This document shows positions 23,801-32,255 of a stretch of DNA of 64,000 nucleotides, one piece after another; position 1 is the stretch's first letter; every line of letters begins with the position of its first letter. A model generated the notes under the pieces. It ran no database searches. It was given only the letters and a program-made list of their open reading frames with translations, and was not told the origin of the DNA. Origin of the DNA: CALNBC01 sp040768925 (lineage in GTDB: Bacteria > Bacillota > Clostridia > Christensenellales > CALWSW01); contig JAXGLZ010000002.1 of NCBI GenBank assembly GCA_040768925.1, positions 496,001 to 560,000 of the forward strand, written 5' to 3'. Position numbers and translations under genes: made by a program.

Positions 23801-24812
23801 TGCCGTCGACGAGTTTGACCGCGCCGATTTCCAGAATCCTGTCCTTGGTGTGCTCAATGCCGGTGGTTTCCAGATCCACCACCACGAAGGTCTGGTCAAA
23901 GGGAATGGGGGCGCAGTCGTCCAGCAAATAGCCCTCGCAGCCGAAGATGCCCTTGATCCCCGCCTTTTTCGCTTCGGAATAGAATTCAGGAAAGGCCTGG
24001 ACGACGCCGTGGTCCGTCACCGCGATCGCGGGGTGGCCCCATTTCTTCGCGCGACGAACCGCGTCCTTTGCGGAAAGCAGGCCGTCCTTCATGGACATAT
24101 ACGTGTGCAGGTGCAGCTCGACGCGCTTGTTGCCGTCTTTGTCGCCCTTATCTTCCCGGACAAGGCCTTTCTCGACGGCGGTGATGCCCTTTGGTACGAC
24201 GGTCAGCTCCTGGGTGAAACCGTCGATCTCGGTATAGCCAGAAACCCGCACCCGGTCGCCTGCGGAAAGGGCGGGCGGCGGGGTGCGCTGCCTGTTCTTG
24301 TAATTCTGGGGCAGCTTGACGGTTACGGAATCGCCGTAATCCGTAACGTCAAAGGAAAAGGGCTTTTGCCACTTCGCGTCCGGGTCGTATTCGTCCGCCC
24401 GGACGACGTCCCCCTCTATGACCACTTTCTTCATGTCCGGCATCAGGGAGGCTATGGCGACCGCCTGGGCGGCAGCGCTTTGGGTGCCGTAAAGCAGCCG
24501 TTCGCCGGTTTGCCTTTTCTTTGCCCCGCCCCGGTTGGACGCGCCGGCCAGACCGCCCCCGGGGAACGCCCCGGGGCTTTCCGGGGGCGGGGCTGGGCGG
24601 TCGATCACCGCGTTGACCCTGCCCGCGCCGGAAAAAGGCGCGGAAAGGGCTTCGGAAATGCGCCGCCTGTCCTCTTCGGAAACATCTTCCTTGCACAGGA
24701 AACAGGCCGTGATCATCCCTTCCGCTTCGGAGAGCACCGCACGGTCCATAATAAGCACATCGGCAAAGCGTTCACACCCGCCCTGCCGCAAAACGTCACG
24801 CCAGTCTTTCAT
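20817..24812 (-). CDS. polC: DNA polymerase III alpha subunit, PolC type
   Basis: A 1331-residue Gram-positive replicative polymerase (Bacillus PolC is about 1437). Domains in order: N-terminal and OB-fold region; a PHP domain (VELHLHTYMSMKDG near residue 230) interrupted by the 3-prime-5-prime exonuclease with VVVDLETTGIE near 310, HNAPFDVGF near 395 and HHRATCDAAATARVF near 450; then palm/fingers with a zinc site (CPKCKFSDF, CPACGTK) and the catalytic PDIDLNFSG segment near 850. The low-complexity Pro/Gly linker around residues 75-100 is unlike most homologues. It follows ispG by 17 bp. Confidence 0.97.
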   Translation of the reverse strand: MKDWRDVLRQGGCERFADVLIMDRAVLSEAEGMITACFLCKEDVSEEDRRRISEALSAPFSGAGRVNAVIDRPAPPPESPGAFPGGGLAGASNRGGAKKRQTGERLLYGTQSAAAQAVAIASLMPDMKKVVIEGDVVRADEYDPDAKWQKPFSFDVTDYGDSVTVKLPQNYKNRQRTPPPALSAGDRVRVSGYTEIDGFTQELTVVPKGITAVEKGLVREDKGDKDGNKRVELHLHTYMSMKDGLLSAKDAVRRAKKWGHPAIAVTDHGVVQAFPEFYSEAKKAGIKGIFGCEGYLLDDCAPIPFDQTFVVVDLETTGIEHTKDRILEIGAVKLVDGRVAGEFSTFVNPHMAVPEKITQLTGITTEMVMDAPPVEEALRSFKEFAGDAVLVAHNAPFDVGFLTQYGELSGVHFENPYVDTLTLSRYLLRKLKNHKLDTLTEHFAVSLEEHHRATCDAAATARVFLKLSELYRQSGAGGLPGVFPANRAEKRSRMPRYHIILLVKDAKGLNNLYRLVSYAHLNHFDRRSGRPCIPRSLLMMHREGLILGSACEAGELFRAIAGGKPEEEVRRLAEFYDYLEIQPVGNNAFMLRQGTAESEDGLRALNRRISDLAAELEKPCVATGDVHFLDEKDAIYRAVVMKTQGFTDADDQAPLYFKTTDEMLEEFSYLGEERAWEVVVRYPNEIAQRCAMLPPFPKDTATPVIDGAEEELIRSTYECAHELYGDPLPEIVKTRLDRELGSITKYGFSVLYIIARKLVKKSNSDGYFVCSRGSVGSSLAAFLAGITEVNALPAHYLCPKCKFSDFEVDRETYTTGADLPDRDCPACGTKLKKDGYTIPFETFLGFEGDKVPDIDLNFSGEYQSVAHKFCEELFGEGYVFRAGTISCFQDKTAYGLAKDYCEKSGISPRSAELNRLALGCCGVKRTTGQHPGGIVVLPRDRDIFDFTPLQRPADDPNSPTITTHFDFSSMHDTLVKLDILGHDDPTVIRMLQDETGLDPRDIPQDDPATMSLFCSTEALGVTPEDLRSPVGTYGVPEFGTRFVRQMLVETEPMTMEELVRISGLSHGTNVWTGNAQELVKSGICTLKEAVCTRDDIMNYLIAKGVDKKLAFSTMENVRKGKGLKPEMEQGMRAANVPQWYIDSCKLIKYMFPRAHAAAYVMSSFRIAYYKVHHPEVFYAAYFTVRADAFDVVACSGGAKAVTNRIAVIEQKGREAKPKEKELQTVLEVVLEMNLRGIELLPIDVNESHATRFLIKRGPTGSKLLPPLNALGGLGDKAAHAIMEARQTGPYHTHEDIMLRARVGQSVIDIFKAANCLSDLPETSQISLFGML

Positions 24813-24829
24813 GTTCTCCTCAATCCATA

Positions 24830-25882
24830 TTACTCGCCCGAAAGCCCTTTCGCTTCGGCTATCAGGGCGCTGATCCCATCGTTCCAGTCGTGGAACACGG
24901 CGATTTTTTCGCCTTTTTTGAAGAGCACGCAGCCCCCGGGGGAAAAGGCGATGCCAACGTCCGCCTCTTTTGCTTCGCCCGGGCCGTTGACCGCGCAGCC
25001 CATCACCGCGACTTTGACGTGCTTCCCCTTTTCCGGCAGCGCAAGGCGGACCTTTTCGACATACTGCAAAAGGTCGGCCTTGCAGCGGCCGCAGGTCGGG
25101 CAGGAGATGATCTCCGCCCCGGATCTTCTAAGGCCCGCGGCTTTCAGGATCGCGATCGCCGCGGCGGGCTCTTTTACCGGGTCGCCGGTGATCGAAACCC
25201 GGATGGTGTCCCCGATCCCGTCGATCAGCAGCGCCCCCGCGCCGACGGCGGATTTGATCACCGCCTGTTCCCCCGCCCCCGCCTCGGTCACGCCGATGTG
25301 CAGGGGGTAATCCGCCTTTTCATGCAGGATGCGGGTGGCTTCCACCGTTCTTTTCACGTCCGACGATTTGACCGAAAGCACGATGTCGTAAAAGCCCGCG
25401 TCCTCCAGCAGCGCCGCGTGGCCCAGGGCGCTTTCCGCAAGGGCCGCGGCCGTGGGGCCGCCGTATTTCATCAATAATTCCCGTTCCAAAGATCCGCCGT
25501 TCACCCCGACGCGGATGGGCGCGCCGTGGTCCTTCGCGGCCGCGGCGAGTTCTTTGACCTTTTGCGCCCCGCCGATGTTGCCGGGGTTGATGCGCAGCTT
25601 GTCCACCCCGTTTTCCAGGGCGGCGATGGCCAGGCGGTGGTCGAAATGAACGTCCGCCACCAGGGGGATGCGGATCCGCTGCTTGATCTGCCGGAGGGCC
25701 TTCGCGCAGTCCATATCGTAAACCGAGACGCGAACGATCTCGCACCCGGCTTCTTCCAGCCTAAGGATCTGGCCGGCCGTCGCGTCCACATCCGCGGTGG
25801 GGGTGTTGCACATGGACTGGACGGAAACCTCCGCCCCGCCGCCCATGGGAACGCCGCCGACAAAAATCTGCTTTTTTGCCAT
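24830..25882 (-). CDS. ispG: 4-hydroxy-3-methylbut-2-enyl diphosphate synthase
   Basis: A 350-residue [4Fe-4S] enzyme (GcpE) of the MEP isoprenoid pathway that converts MEcPP to HMBPP. SVQSMCNTPTADVDAT near the start, LRINPGNIGG near residue 90, and the cluster ligands in CPTCGRC near 265 and AVMGCAVNGPGEA near 300 are all present. The ATG at 25880-25882 was chosen since homology begins at MAKKQIFVGG. It follows rseP by 4 bp and shares the pathway with dxr two genes upstream. Confidence 0.96.
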   Translation of the reverse strand: MAKKQIFVGGVPMGGGAEVSVQSMCNTPTADVDATAGQILRLEEAGCEIVRVSVYDMDCAKALRQIKQRIRIPLVADVHFDHRLAIAALENGVDKLRINPGNIGGAQKVKELAAAAKDHGAPIRVGVNGGSLERELLMKYGGPTAAALAESALGHAALLEDAGFYDIVLSVKSSDVKRTVEATRILHEKADYPLHIGVTEAGAGEQAVIKSAVGAGALLIDGIGDTIRVSITGDPVKEPAAAIAILKAAGLRRSGAEIISCPTCGRCKADLLQYVEKVRLALPEKGKHVKVAVMGCAVNGPGEAKEADVGIAFSPGGCVLFKKGEKIAVFHDWNDGISALIAEAKGLSGE

Positions 25883-25886
25883 TGCC

Positions 25887-26921
25887 TCAACCCCCGATGA
25901 GCCTGCCGACGTCCCCGATGGTGAGGTAGAGCACAAACACCATCAAAAGCCCCAGGCCCACAAGGTGGACGAGGCCTTCCTTTTCCCTGGGCACCGGTTT
26001 TCTGAATACGATCTCGATGAGCAAAAAGATCAGCCTTGCGCCGTCCAGCCCCGGGAAGGGCAAAAGGTTGAAAATGCCGAGGTTCAGGCTGAGGTAAAGC
26101 GCCAGCCTGAAGATGCTCTCCCACCCGGAACGCACCGCCTGACCGATGACCGAGATCGTGCCCACCGGGCCCATCACCTGGTCTTTGAGGTTTGGAACGT
26201 TCAGGATATTGGCGAAGAAGTTGATCAGCGACTTCGCCGAATAGACCAGGAAGTCCCCCGCCGTTCCCAGCGCCTCGCCAAAGGAGAAGGTCCGCCTGCC
26301 CTCGTAATTTATGGTGATGCCGATCTGGTTTTTGCCCTGGGCCTCGTCGTAAAGGTCTTTGGGCCGAAGGGTCACGGTTTCGCTGCCGCGTTTGACGGTG
26401 ATCTCCACCCCGGTTTCGGGGTCCGCACTCTGGATTTCGTTCATCGCCGCAAAATCAAAGACCGCCTGCTTGCCGTTCACCGAAACGATCACGTCCCCCG
26501 GCTGCATGCCCGCGGCCTCCGCCGGGGAGCCGGCGTTCACCGTTTCGACGGCGGCGGCAAAGTCCCCCCAACTCATCAGGGTAATGACGGCCAGGAGATA
26601 GGCGAAGGCGATGTTCATCACCGAACCGCCCAGGATCACCAGGAAGCGCTTCCAGGGTTTTTGGGCGTTGAAGGCCGTGGGGTCGTCCTTTTTATCCTGA
26701 TCCTCGCCGTGAAAGCGGCAGTACCCGCCGAGGGGGAAGGCGCGCAGGCTGTAAAGGATGCCTTTTCGCTCCTTTGACAGAATCTTCGGGCCAAAGCCCA
26801 CGGCGAATTCGTCCACGCGAAAGCCCAGCGCCCTCGCCACGCCGTAATGCCCCAGCTCGTGAATGACGATCAGCACGCCCAGGATGACGACCGCCCCAAG
26901 AATCGACAAAACAACCGACAT
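25887..26921 (-). CDS. rseP: RseP/RasP-type site-2 zinc metalloprotease
   Basis: A 344-residue intramembrane protease. The HELGH zinc motif lies in the first membrane segment (VIHELGHYGVA, near residue 20), a PDZ domain occupies the middle (AEAAGMQPGDVIVSVNGK near 130), and the second active-site motif NLLPFPGLDGARL is near residue 295. Family members cut anti-sigma factors and signal-peptide remnants within the membrane. GAGG precedes the ATG at 26919-26921; a TTG five codons earlier is less well placed. It is in the standard cdsA-dxr-rseP-ispG order. Confidence 0.94.
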   Translation of the reverse strand: MSVVLSILGAVVILGVLIVIHELGHYGVARALGFRVDEFAVGFGPKILSKERKGILYSLRAFPLGGYCRFHGEDQDKKDDPTAFNAQKPWKRFLVILGGSVMNIAFAYLLAVITLMSWGDFAAAVETVNAGSPAEAAGMQPGDVIVSVNGKQAVFDFAAMNEIQSADPETGVEITVKRGSETVTLRPKDLYDEAQGKNQIGITINYEGRRTFSFGEALGTAGDFLVYSAKSLINFFANILNVPNLKDQVMGPVGTISVIGQAVRSGWESIFRLALYLSLNLGIFNLLPFPGLDGARLIFLLIEIVFRKPVPREKEGLVHLVGLGLLMVFVLYLTIGDVGRLIGG

Positions 26922-26925
26922 CAGA

Positions 26926-28035
26926 TTACCTCGCAATAAACTTCAAAACGTGTTCCCGGGCGCGGCGGTCCGCTTCCAGAATCTCTTCAAAAGAGTCCGG
27001 AACCCGGGCGGGAATGGCGCAAAGCGCGCTTTCGATGGCGGCGGGGATATCCAAAAATCCCGCCCCGCCTTCCAAAAAGGCCGAGACCGCCGCCTCGTTC
27101 GCGGCGTTATAGACCGCGGTGGCCGTGCCGCCCGCCAAAAGGGCGTCGTAAGCCATGCGCAAAGCGGGGAAGCGCTCCGTATCCGGAAGCTCAAAACGCA
27201 GCGCCGCAAGATCGGCGGCCGAAAGCCTTTTCACCGGCGAATCCAGCCGTTTCGGCCAGGTCAGCGCGTATTGGATGGGCAGGCGCATATCCGGCGCGCC
27301 GAGTTGGGCTAAAAGCGCGCCGTCCACGGTTTCCACAAAGGAATGGACGATGCTGCCCGGGTGGATCAGCACGTCGATCCGGTCCGCCCCGACGCCAAAA
27401 AGAAAGCGCGCCTCGATCACCTCAAGGCCCTTGTTGGCCAAAGTGGCGCAGTCTATGGTGATCTTTTTGCCCATGTTCCAGCTCGGATGGCGCAGGGCCA
27501 TTTCCACGGTCACGCCCTCGAGCTGTTTTGCGGTGTATTCCCGAAAAGGGCCGCCGGAAGCCGTCAGGATGATCCGGCTGACCTCTTTTTTGCTGAAAAG
27601 CCCCTGGATGCACTGGAAAATCGCGGAATGCTCGCTGTCCACAGGGAAAAGGCGTTCGCGGTTTTCGTCCAGCTCGGCTTTGAGCAGTTCGCCGCCGCAG
27701 ACGATGGATTCCTTGTTGGCCAGGGCCACGCGCTTTTTGGCCTTCAGCGCGGCGCGAAGGGGGAAGATCGCCTTCATCCCGGTGATCGCGATCACCACGG
27801 TGTCCACACTGTCCAGCGTCGCGGCGGTGATGTTCGCACCGTCGCCGTCTTTTTCGGTCAGCGCGCAAAACTCCGGCGAATACTTTGCCGCAAGGTCCTT
27901 CAGTCCTTTTTCGTTGCCGTTCGCCGTAAGGGCCTTGACGCGAAAAAGCCCGGGATGCGCGTCCACAACGGAAAGCGTCTGGCGGCCCACCGAGCCGGTG
28001 CAGCCCAGTATCGCCAGATTTTTTATCTCAGACAT
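26926..28035 (-). CDS. dxr: 1-deoxy-D-xylulose 5-phosphate reductoisomerase
   Basis: A 369-residue MEP-pathway enzyme that makes MEP from DXP using NADPH. Motifs: ILGCTGSVGRQTL (NADPH binding, residue 9), ALANKESIVCGG near 105, VDSEHSAIFQC near 130 and ITLTASGGPFR-type segment near 158 followed by the flexible-loop ALRHPSWNMGKKI near 183. Length is normal. It lies 33 bp after cdsA and 4 bp before rseP. Confidence 0.96.
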   Translation of the reverse strand: MSEIKNLAILGCTGSVGRQTLSVVDAHPGLFRVKALTANGNEKGLKDLAAKYSPEFCALTEKDGDGANITAATLDSVDTVVIAITGMKAIFPLRAALKAKKRVALANKESIVCGGELLKAELDENRERLFPVDSEHSAIFQCIQGLFSKKEVSRIILTASGGPFREYTAKQLEGVTVEMALRHPSWNMGKKITIDCATLANKGLEVIEARFLFGVGADRIDVLIHPGSIVHSFVETVDGALLAQLGAPDMRLPIQYALTWPKRLDSPVKRLSAADLAALRFELPDTERFPALRMAYDALLAGGTATAVYNAANEAAVSAFLEGGAGFLDIPAAIESALCAIPARVPDSFEEILEADRRAREHVLKFIAR

Positions 28036-28076
28036 GGTTGATGTGTTTTCTCCTGTTCATGAATACCGGCCTTTTA

Positions 28077-28892
28077 TTATATTGGCCGCATGTTCGCCGT
28101 CAGAACATAAACAAAATAGACCGCGGGCAGGGCGAAAAGCAGGCTGTCGAACCGGTCCATCATTCCGCCGTGGCCGGGGAATAGTTTGCCGAAATCCTTG
28201 ACGCCCATTTCCCGCTTGATGGCGGAGGCGGCCAAATCCCCGATCTGCCCGAGCACCGAGCAAAGGGGCGAAAGGGCGAGGAATACCCACAGCGGGTAAT
28301 CGACCCTGAGCCAGGGCTGCAAAAAGAACATTATCGCGCCGGCGGCGATCCCGCCCAAGAGGCCGCCCGCCGCGCCTTCCACGGATTTTTTGGGGCTGAT
28401 CGCAGGGCAGAGCTTGTGCTTTCCAAAGGCTACCCCCACAAAATACGCTATGATATCCGTCAGGCAGACCACGACGAGGGCAAAAAGCAGCATCGCCTTG
28501 CCATACGGCTCATCCACAGAAACCGTCAGCGCCATCACGCCGTAAAGGGGCATGGGGTACGCCATCGAAAACAAAGACCAGAAAAGGGCTTCGGTGGTCA
28601 CGTTTTTCGAGAGTATCCGCACCGCGAAGGCGGCGGAAATGATCAGCACATACATCGAAAAGAGGGCCGCGGCGCCGACATACCAGGCGGCGGGAACGAG
28701 CAGCGCGGCGCATAAATAACCCGGCCAGACCATGGTCGCCCGCCCTTTGGCGCGGATCGCGGCCATCATCTCGTGTTGCGAGACCATGGCGAAGGCAAAA
28801 ACGGCGCAAAGCTGAACCGTGGTATTACCCAGAACAAACACCGCCAGATACATCAGCCCGATGCCGATGCCGGATAGTATTCGCGTCTTCAA
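28077..28892 (-). CDS. cdsA: Phosphatidate cytidylyltransferase
   Basis: About 271 residues with some eight membrane segments. It makes CDP-diacylglycerol for phospholipid synthesis. The CDS signature is complete near the C-terminus: SAIKREMGVKDFGKLFPGHG then GMMDRFDS. The start is TTG at 28890-28892 behind AGGAGGAGA at the correct distance; the longer reading frame extends into uppS and is not favoured. It follows uppS by 31 bp. Confidence 0.94.
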   Translation of the reverse strand: MKTRILSGIGIGLMYLAVFVLGNTTVQLCAVFAFAMVSQHEMMAAIRAKGRATMVWPGYLCAALLVPAAWYVGAAALFSMYVLIISAAFAVRILSKNVTTEALFWSLFSMAYPMPLYGVMALTVSVDEPYGKAMLLFALVVVCLTDIIAYFVGVAFGKHKLCPAISPKKSVEGAAGGLLGGIAAGAIMFFLQPWLRVDYPLWVFLALSPLCSVLGQIGDLAASAIKREMGVKDFGKLFPGHGGMMDRFDSLLFALPAVYFVYVLTANMRPI

Positions 28893-28923
28893 GCTGGCCT
28901 CTCCTCCTGTTTGGTTCGCCGGC

Positions 28924-29670
28924 CTACAGCCCGCCAAAGCGCCTGCTGCGGCGCTGGTATTCGGCCAGCGCGTTCAAATAGGCGCGCTCGTCGAAATCCG
29001 GCCAGAAAGCGTCTGTGAAAACCAGCTCGGAATAGGCGGTTTCAAAGGGCAGAAAGTTCGAAAGCCGGTATTCCCCGCTGGTTCTGATCACCACGTCCGG
29101 GTCGGGCAGGCCGTTGACGCTCAGCGTTTGTGCGAAAAGGGTTTCGTCGATGGCGTTCGGATCGAGCTTTCCTTCCGCGGCCAAGAGCGCCAGGCGCTTC
29201 GCGGCCAGGGCGATGGACTGCCTTCCGCCGTAATTGAATGCGAGGTTGAGCACGGTTTTGCTGTTTCCTCCGGTTTTGGCGCGGGCTTTTTCCATAGCGG
29301 AAACGACGGCGTCGCTCAGTCCGTTCCTTGTGCCCAGAAAGGTTATGCGCACGCCGTTTTTCGCAAGCGCATAAAGCTCTTTTTCAAGATATTCGACGAG
29401 CAGCTTCATCAGTCCGCCCACCTCTTCGCTGGGGCGCTTCCAGTTTTCCGCAGAAAAAGCGTAAACCGTGAGCACGGGAATACCCAGGTCGCTGGTGGCG
29501 GCGACGATATCGTGCAGCCTTTCGACCCCGGCCCTGTGGCCCATCATGCGCGGCAGCGCGCGCGCCTTTGCCCAGCGGCCGTTGCCGTCCATGATGATGG
29601 CGACGTGCCTCGGCAGCGAATCCAGATCGATCAAGCGGGCCGCTTCGGGTATCTTTTCAAAAAGGTTCAA
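28924..29670 (-). CDS. uppS: Isoprenyl transferase (undecaprenyl diphosphate synthase)
   Basis: A 248-residue cis-prenyltransferase that makes the C55 lipid carrier for peptidoglycan. HVAIIMDGNGRWAKAR near residue 22 carries the catalytic Asp, YAFSAENWKRP is near 70, and RTSGEYRLSNFLPFETAYSE near 195 completes the active site. It overlaps the upstream 90-codon gene by 4 nt and precedes cdsA. Confidence 0.95.
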   Translation of the reverse strand: MNLFEKIPEAARLIDLDSLPRHVAIIMDGNGRWAKARALPRMMGHRAGVERLHDIVAATSDLGIPVLTVYAFSAENWKRPSEEVGGLMKLLVEYLEKELYALAKNGVRITFLGTRNGLSDAVVSAMEKARAKTGGNSKTVLNLAFNYGGRQSIALAAKRLALLAAEGKLDPNAIDETLFAQTLSVNGLPDPDVVIRTSGEYRLSNFLPFETAYSELVFTDAFWPDFDERAYLNALAEYQRRSRRFGGL

Positions 29671-29939
29671 AGATCGTTGTTCTCCTTAAGACTGTCATGG
29701 AGGCGGGCGGTTCCGCCCGCGCCCCCGGGTTCTTTGGGCCGTGTCCGCACGGCGGCGGCGACGAGCGTCACTTCGTTCCCATTTCGGCGCAGTTGCAGCA
29801 CGCGGTCGCCATCCGGGTCCATTATTCCCTTTTTGCTGCTTGTGAACGCAACTTTGCAAACAGCGCCCGCTGCTTGCAGGCGCCTGATCGCTTCGTCTGT
29901 TGTAAACCCCAGCACGTCGGGCAGCGAAAGGTCCCTCAT
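29667..29939 (-). CDS. Small PASTA-like domain protein between frr and uppS
   Basis: A 90-residue soluble protein. LSLPDVLGFTTDEAIRRLQAAG resembles the start of a PASTA repeat (xPDVxGxxxxEAxxxLxxAG), followed by beta-strand-like segments (RVLQLRRNGNEVTLVAAAV). There is no signal peptide or membrane anchor, unlike PASTA domains of kinases and PBPs. The stop overlaps the uppS start and the ATG directly abuts the frr stop, so translation is coupled. I know no established function. The link to uppS hints at a role in lipid-carrier synthesis, which is inference only. Confidence 0.8.
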   Translation of the reverse strand: MRDLSLPDVLGFTTDEAIRRLQAAGAVCKVAFTSSKKGIMDPDGDRVLQLRRNGNEVTLVAAAVRTRPKEPGGAGGTARLHDSLKENNDL

Positions 29940-30496
29940 CAGACCTCCATGATCTCCTTTTCCTTGGCCGCGGCGGCCGCGTCGATATCCTTGATGAAGC
30001 CGTCGGTGATCTTCTGGATCTCGTTTTCAAACTGCTTGCGGTCGTCTTCGGTGATTTCGGAACCTTTTTCCAGCTTTTTGATCTGCTCGTTGGCGTCCCG
30101 CCGGATGGAGCGGATGGCGACCTTGCTCTCCTCCGCTTTTTTTCTGACGGTCTTGCAGAGGTCCCTGCGGCGCTCTTCCGTCAGTTCCGGGAACACCAGG
30201 CGGATCACCTTGCCGTCGTTCGTGGGATTGATGCCAAGGTCGGATTTCTGGATGGCCTTTTCGATATCTTTGATGGCTTTGACGTCCCACACGCTGATCT
30301 GCAGGATGCGCGGTTCGGGCGTGGCGATGTTGCCCAGCTGCTGGATGGGCGTGGGCGTGCCGTAATAATCGACGAGAATGCGGTCAAGAACGCGGGGGTT
30401 CGCCCGCCCGGCGCGAAGTGTTGCAAACTCGTCGCGCATGACGTTCATGGTTTTGGTCATTTTTTCTTTTGCCGTATTTACAACCTCGTTCGCCAT
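29939..30496 (-). CDS. frr: Ribosome recycling factor
   Basis: A 185-residue RRF of normal length. AGRANPRVLDRILVDYYGTP near residue 28 and KVIRLVFPELTEERRRDL near 105 are diagnostic, followed by long helices. It splits post-termination ribosomes with EF-G. The ATG at 30494-30496 follows GGAGG; an upstream in-frame extension lacks homology. The 250 bp between it and pyrH hold no gene; a weak TTGGCA-N17-TATGCA lies about 50 bp upstream of frr. Confidence 0.95.
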   Translation of the reverse strand: MANEVVNTAKEKMTKTMNVMRDEFATLRAGRANPRVLDRILVDYYGTPTPIQQLGNIATPEPRILQISVWDVKAIKDIEKAIQKSDLGINPTNDGKVIRLVFPELTEERRRDLCKTVRKKAEESKVAIRSIRRDANEQIKKLEKGSEITEDDRKQFENEIQKITDGFIKDIDAAAAAKEKEIMEV

Positions 30497-30747
30497 GGAT
30501 AACCTCCTGAATCTCAAGTCGTAAGATCTCTTGCATAACCCTGCGCGGGCGGACTGCCAAGGATTTTTTCGGCCGCCGGGGGAACCGGGTTCCGCCGATA
30601 TTTGCCGTATCGGCGGGTTCTGCCGGCGCAAAGCGGCGGGAAAAAAAGACCGGCTGCGCCGCGGCGGAGGGTTTGTGCGAGAGGTCGTCTATACGACCAT
30701 TTTAATGTAGAAGCCTCAGGAAAACAAGCCCTTTATGGAAGGCTGTG

Positions 30748-31458
30748 TCAGCCGCGGATAAAAGTGCCCCGGCAGCGGCCGTCGATCGCGTCGATGAGGT
30801 TCCTGGGTTCCGAAAGCTCGAACACGAAAACGGGCAGCCCGCCGCCCGGCCGGTCCCGGCACAGGATGACGGAGGCCTGGTCCAGCGCTTCCAGCCTTTT
30901 GAGGATGACCTCGTCGTAGGTGATCTCGTCGTAGCGCCTGGCGTTTTTGAACTTTCTGGGGTCTTTGTCGTACACGCCGTCCACGGCTTTTCCGCAATAG
31001 AGCATATCCGCCCCGATCTCCAGCGCGCGCAGGGCCGCCGCCGTGTCCGTCGAGAAATACGGCCTGCCCGTTCCCGCCGCGAAGAGGACCATCTCCCCCG
31101 CATCCAGGCGCTCCACGGCCTCGCGCTTCGTGAAAGTCTCGCAGACCTGCTTCATCTCGATGGCGCTCATGACGGCGGCCTTCGCGCCGATGCGCAGCAG
31201 CGCGTCTTTTAAAGCAACGGCGTTGATCACCGTCGCCAGCATGCCCATGTGGTCGGCGTCCGTTCTGTCCATCTCGCCGGAGGCGCGGCCGCGCATGATG
31301 TTCCCGCCCCCCACGACGATCCCCTGCTGGACCCCGCGGTCCGCGATCTCTTTCAAAACGGCGGCGACCGCGTCGATCTTGTCGTAATCCAGCGTTTTTC
31401 CGGGCGCGGAAAGCATCTCTCCGCTCAGTTTGATAAGCACCCGTCTTTTATGCTCCAT
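30748..31458 (-). CDS. pyrH: UMP kinase
   Basis: A 236-residue amino-acid-kinase-fold enzyme that phosphorylates UMP to UDP. LIKLSGEMLS at the start, GIVVGGGNIMRGR near residue 45, DADHMGMLATVINA near 68 and GTGRPYFSTDTAAALRA near 128 are typical of the bacterial hexameric enzyme. GGAGG precedes the ATG. A terminator lies between tsf and pyrH, so expression may depend partly on read-through. Confidence 0.95.
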   Translation of the reverse strand: MEHKRRVLIKLSGEMLSAPGKTLDYDKIDAVAAVLKEIADRGVQQGIVVGGGNIMRGRASGEMDRTDADHMGMLATVINAVALKDALLRIGAKAAVMSAIEMKQVCETFTKREAVERLDAGEMVLFAAGTGRPYFSTDTAAALRALEIGADMLYCGKAVDGVYDKDPRKFKNARRYDEITYDEVILKRLEALDQASVILCRDRPGGGLPVFVFELSEPRNLIDAIDGRCRGTFIRG

Positions 31459-31484
31459 TGCAGTGCGTCCTCCGGAATTTCACA

Positions 31485-31516
31485 AAAAAGGAACACGAAA
31501 GGCCGTGTTCCTTTTT
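31485..31516 (-). terminator. Terminator between tsf and pyrH
   Basis: AAAAAGGAACACG pairs with CGTGTTCCTTTTT around AAAGGC. The stem carries A and T runs on both sides, so it can act in either direction; on the minus strand it ends in CTTTTTTGTG. Confidence 0.85.
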
Positions 31517-31521
31517 AAAAA

Positions 31522-32178
31522 TTACTTGTTCAGCTGGCCCATGACTTCTTCGGCAAAGTTTTCCTCGCGCTTTTGCAGTCCCTCGCCCATTTCATAACGG
31601 GCGAAGCGGCGGATGGAGATCTTCTCCCCGATCTTCGCGATCTTTTCGTTGATAAGGTCGGCGACGGTCTTGTCGGGATCCTTGACGAAGGGCTGTTCCA
31701 TCAGGCAGACTTCTTTATAGTATTTTTCAATGCGGCCGTCCACCATCTTGTCGATGATGTTCCTGGGCTTGGGCTTGGGATCGTTGAGGGCTTCGGCCAG
31801 CAGAACCTCGCGCTCGTGGGCGATCTCGTCGGCGTTGACTTCTTCCCGGGCGACATAGGTGGGCTTGGCGGCCGCGATCTGCATGGCGATATCGTGGGCG
31901 AGGGCCTTGAAATCGTCGGTCTTGGCAACGAAGTCGGTCTCGCAGTTGACCTCGACCAGCACGCCGATCTTTCCGCCCATGTGGATATAGGATTCGACGA
32001 TGCCCTCGGCGGCGATGCGACCGGCCTTCTTCGCGGCTTTGGCCAGGCCCTTTTCGCGAAGCCAATCGACGGATTTGTCCATATTGCCCTCGCAGGCCAC
32101 CAGCGCTTTTTTGCAATCCATCATGCCGCAGCCGCTGATCTCGCGCAGCTCCTTGACGGCGGAAGCAGTAATTTCCAT
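31522..32178 (-). CDS. tsf: Elongation factor Ts
   Basis: A 218-residue short-form EF-Ts, the nucleotide exchange factor of EF-Tu. The N-terminal module includes CGMMDCKKALVACEGNMDKS near residue 17 and WLREKGLAKAAKKAGR. The core contains VEVNCETDFVAK near 78. The C-terminal VGEKI-like segment (KIGEKISIRRFARYEMGEG) is intact. It follows rpsB by 77 bp containing a hairpin. Confidence 0.95.
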   Translation of the reverse strand: MEITASAVKELREISGCGMMDCKKALVACEGNMDKSVDWLREKGLAKAAKKAGRIAAEGIVESYIHMGGKIGVLVEVNCETDFVAKTDDFKALAHDIAMQIAAAKPTYVAREEVNADEIAHEREVLLAEALNDPKPKPRNIIDKMVDGRIEKYYKEVCLMEQPFVKDPDKTVADLINEKIAKIGEKISIRRFARYEMGEGLQKREENFAEEVMGQLNK

Positions 32179-32206
32179 AGGGGTTTCCTCCTTATGTGTT
32201 TGGCTT

Positions 32207-32239
32207 TGAAAGAGGGAAGCCGAAAAACTTGCTTCCCTC
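32207..32239 (-). terminator. Hairpin/terminator between rpsB and tsf
   Basis: Minus-strand GAGGGAAGC pairs with GCTTCCCTC across a 10-nt loop, followed by a short T run (TTTC). It may partly uncouple tsf from rpsB. Confidence 0.6.
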
Positions 32240-32255
32240 GTGATTTCACAGCGGG

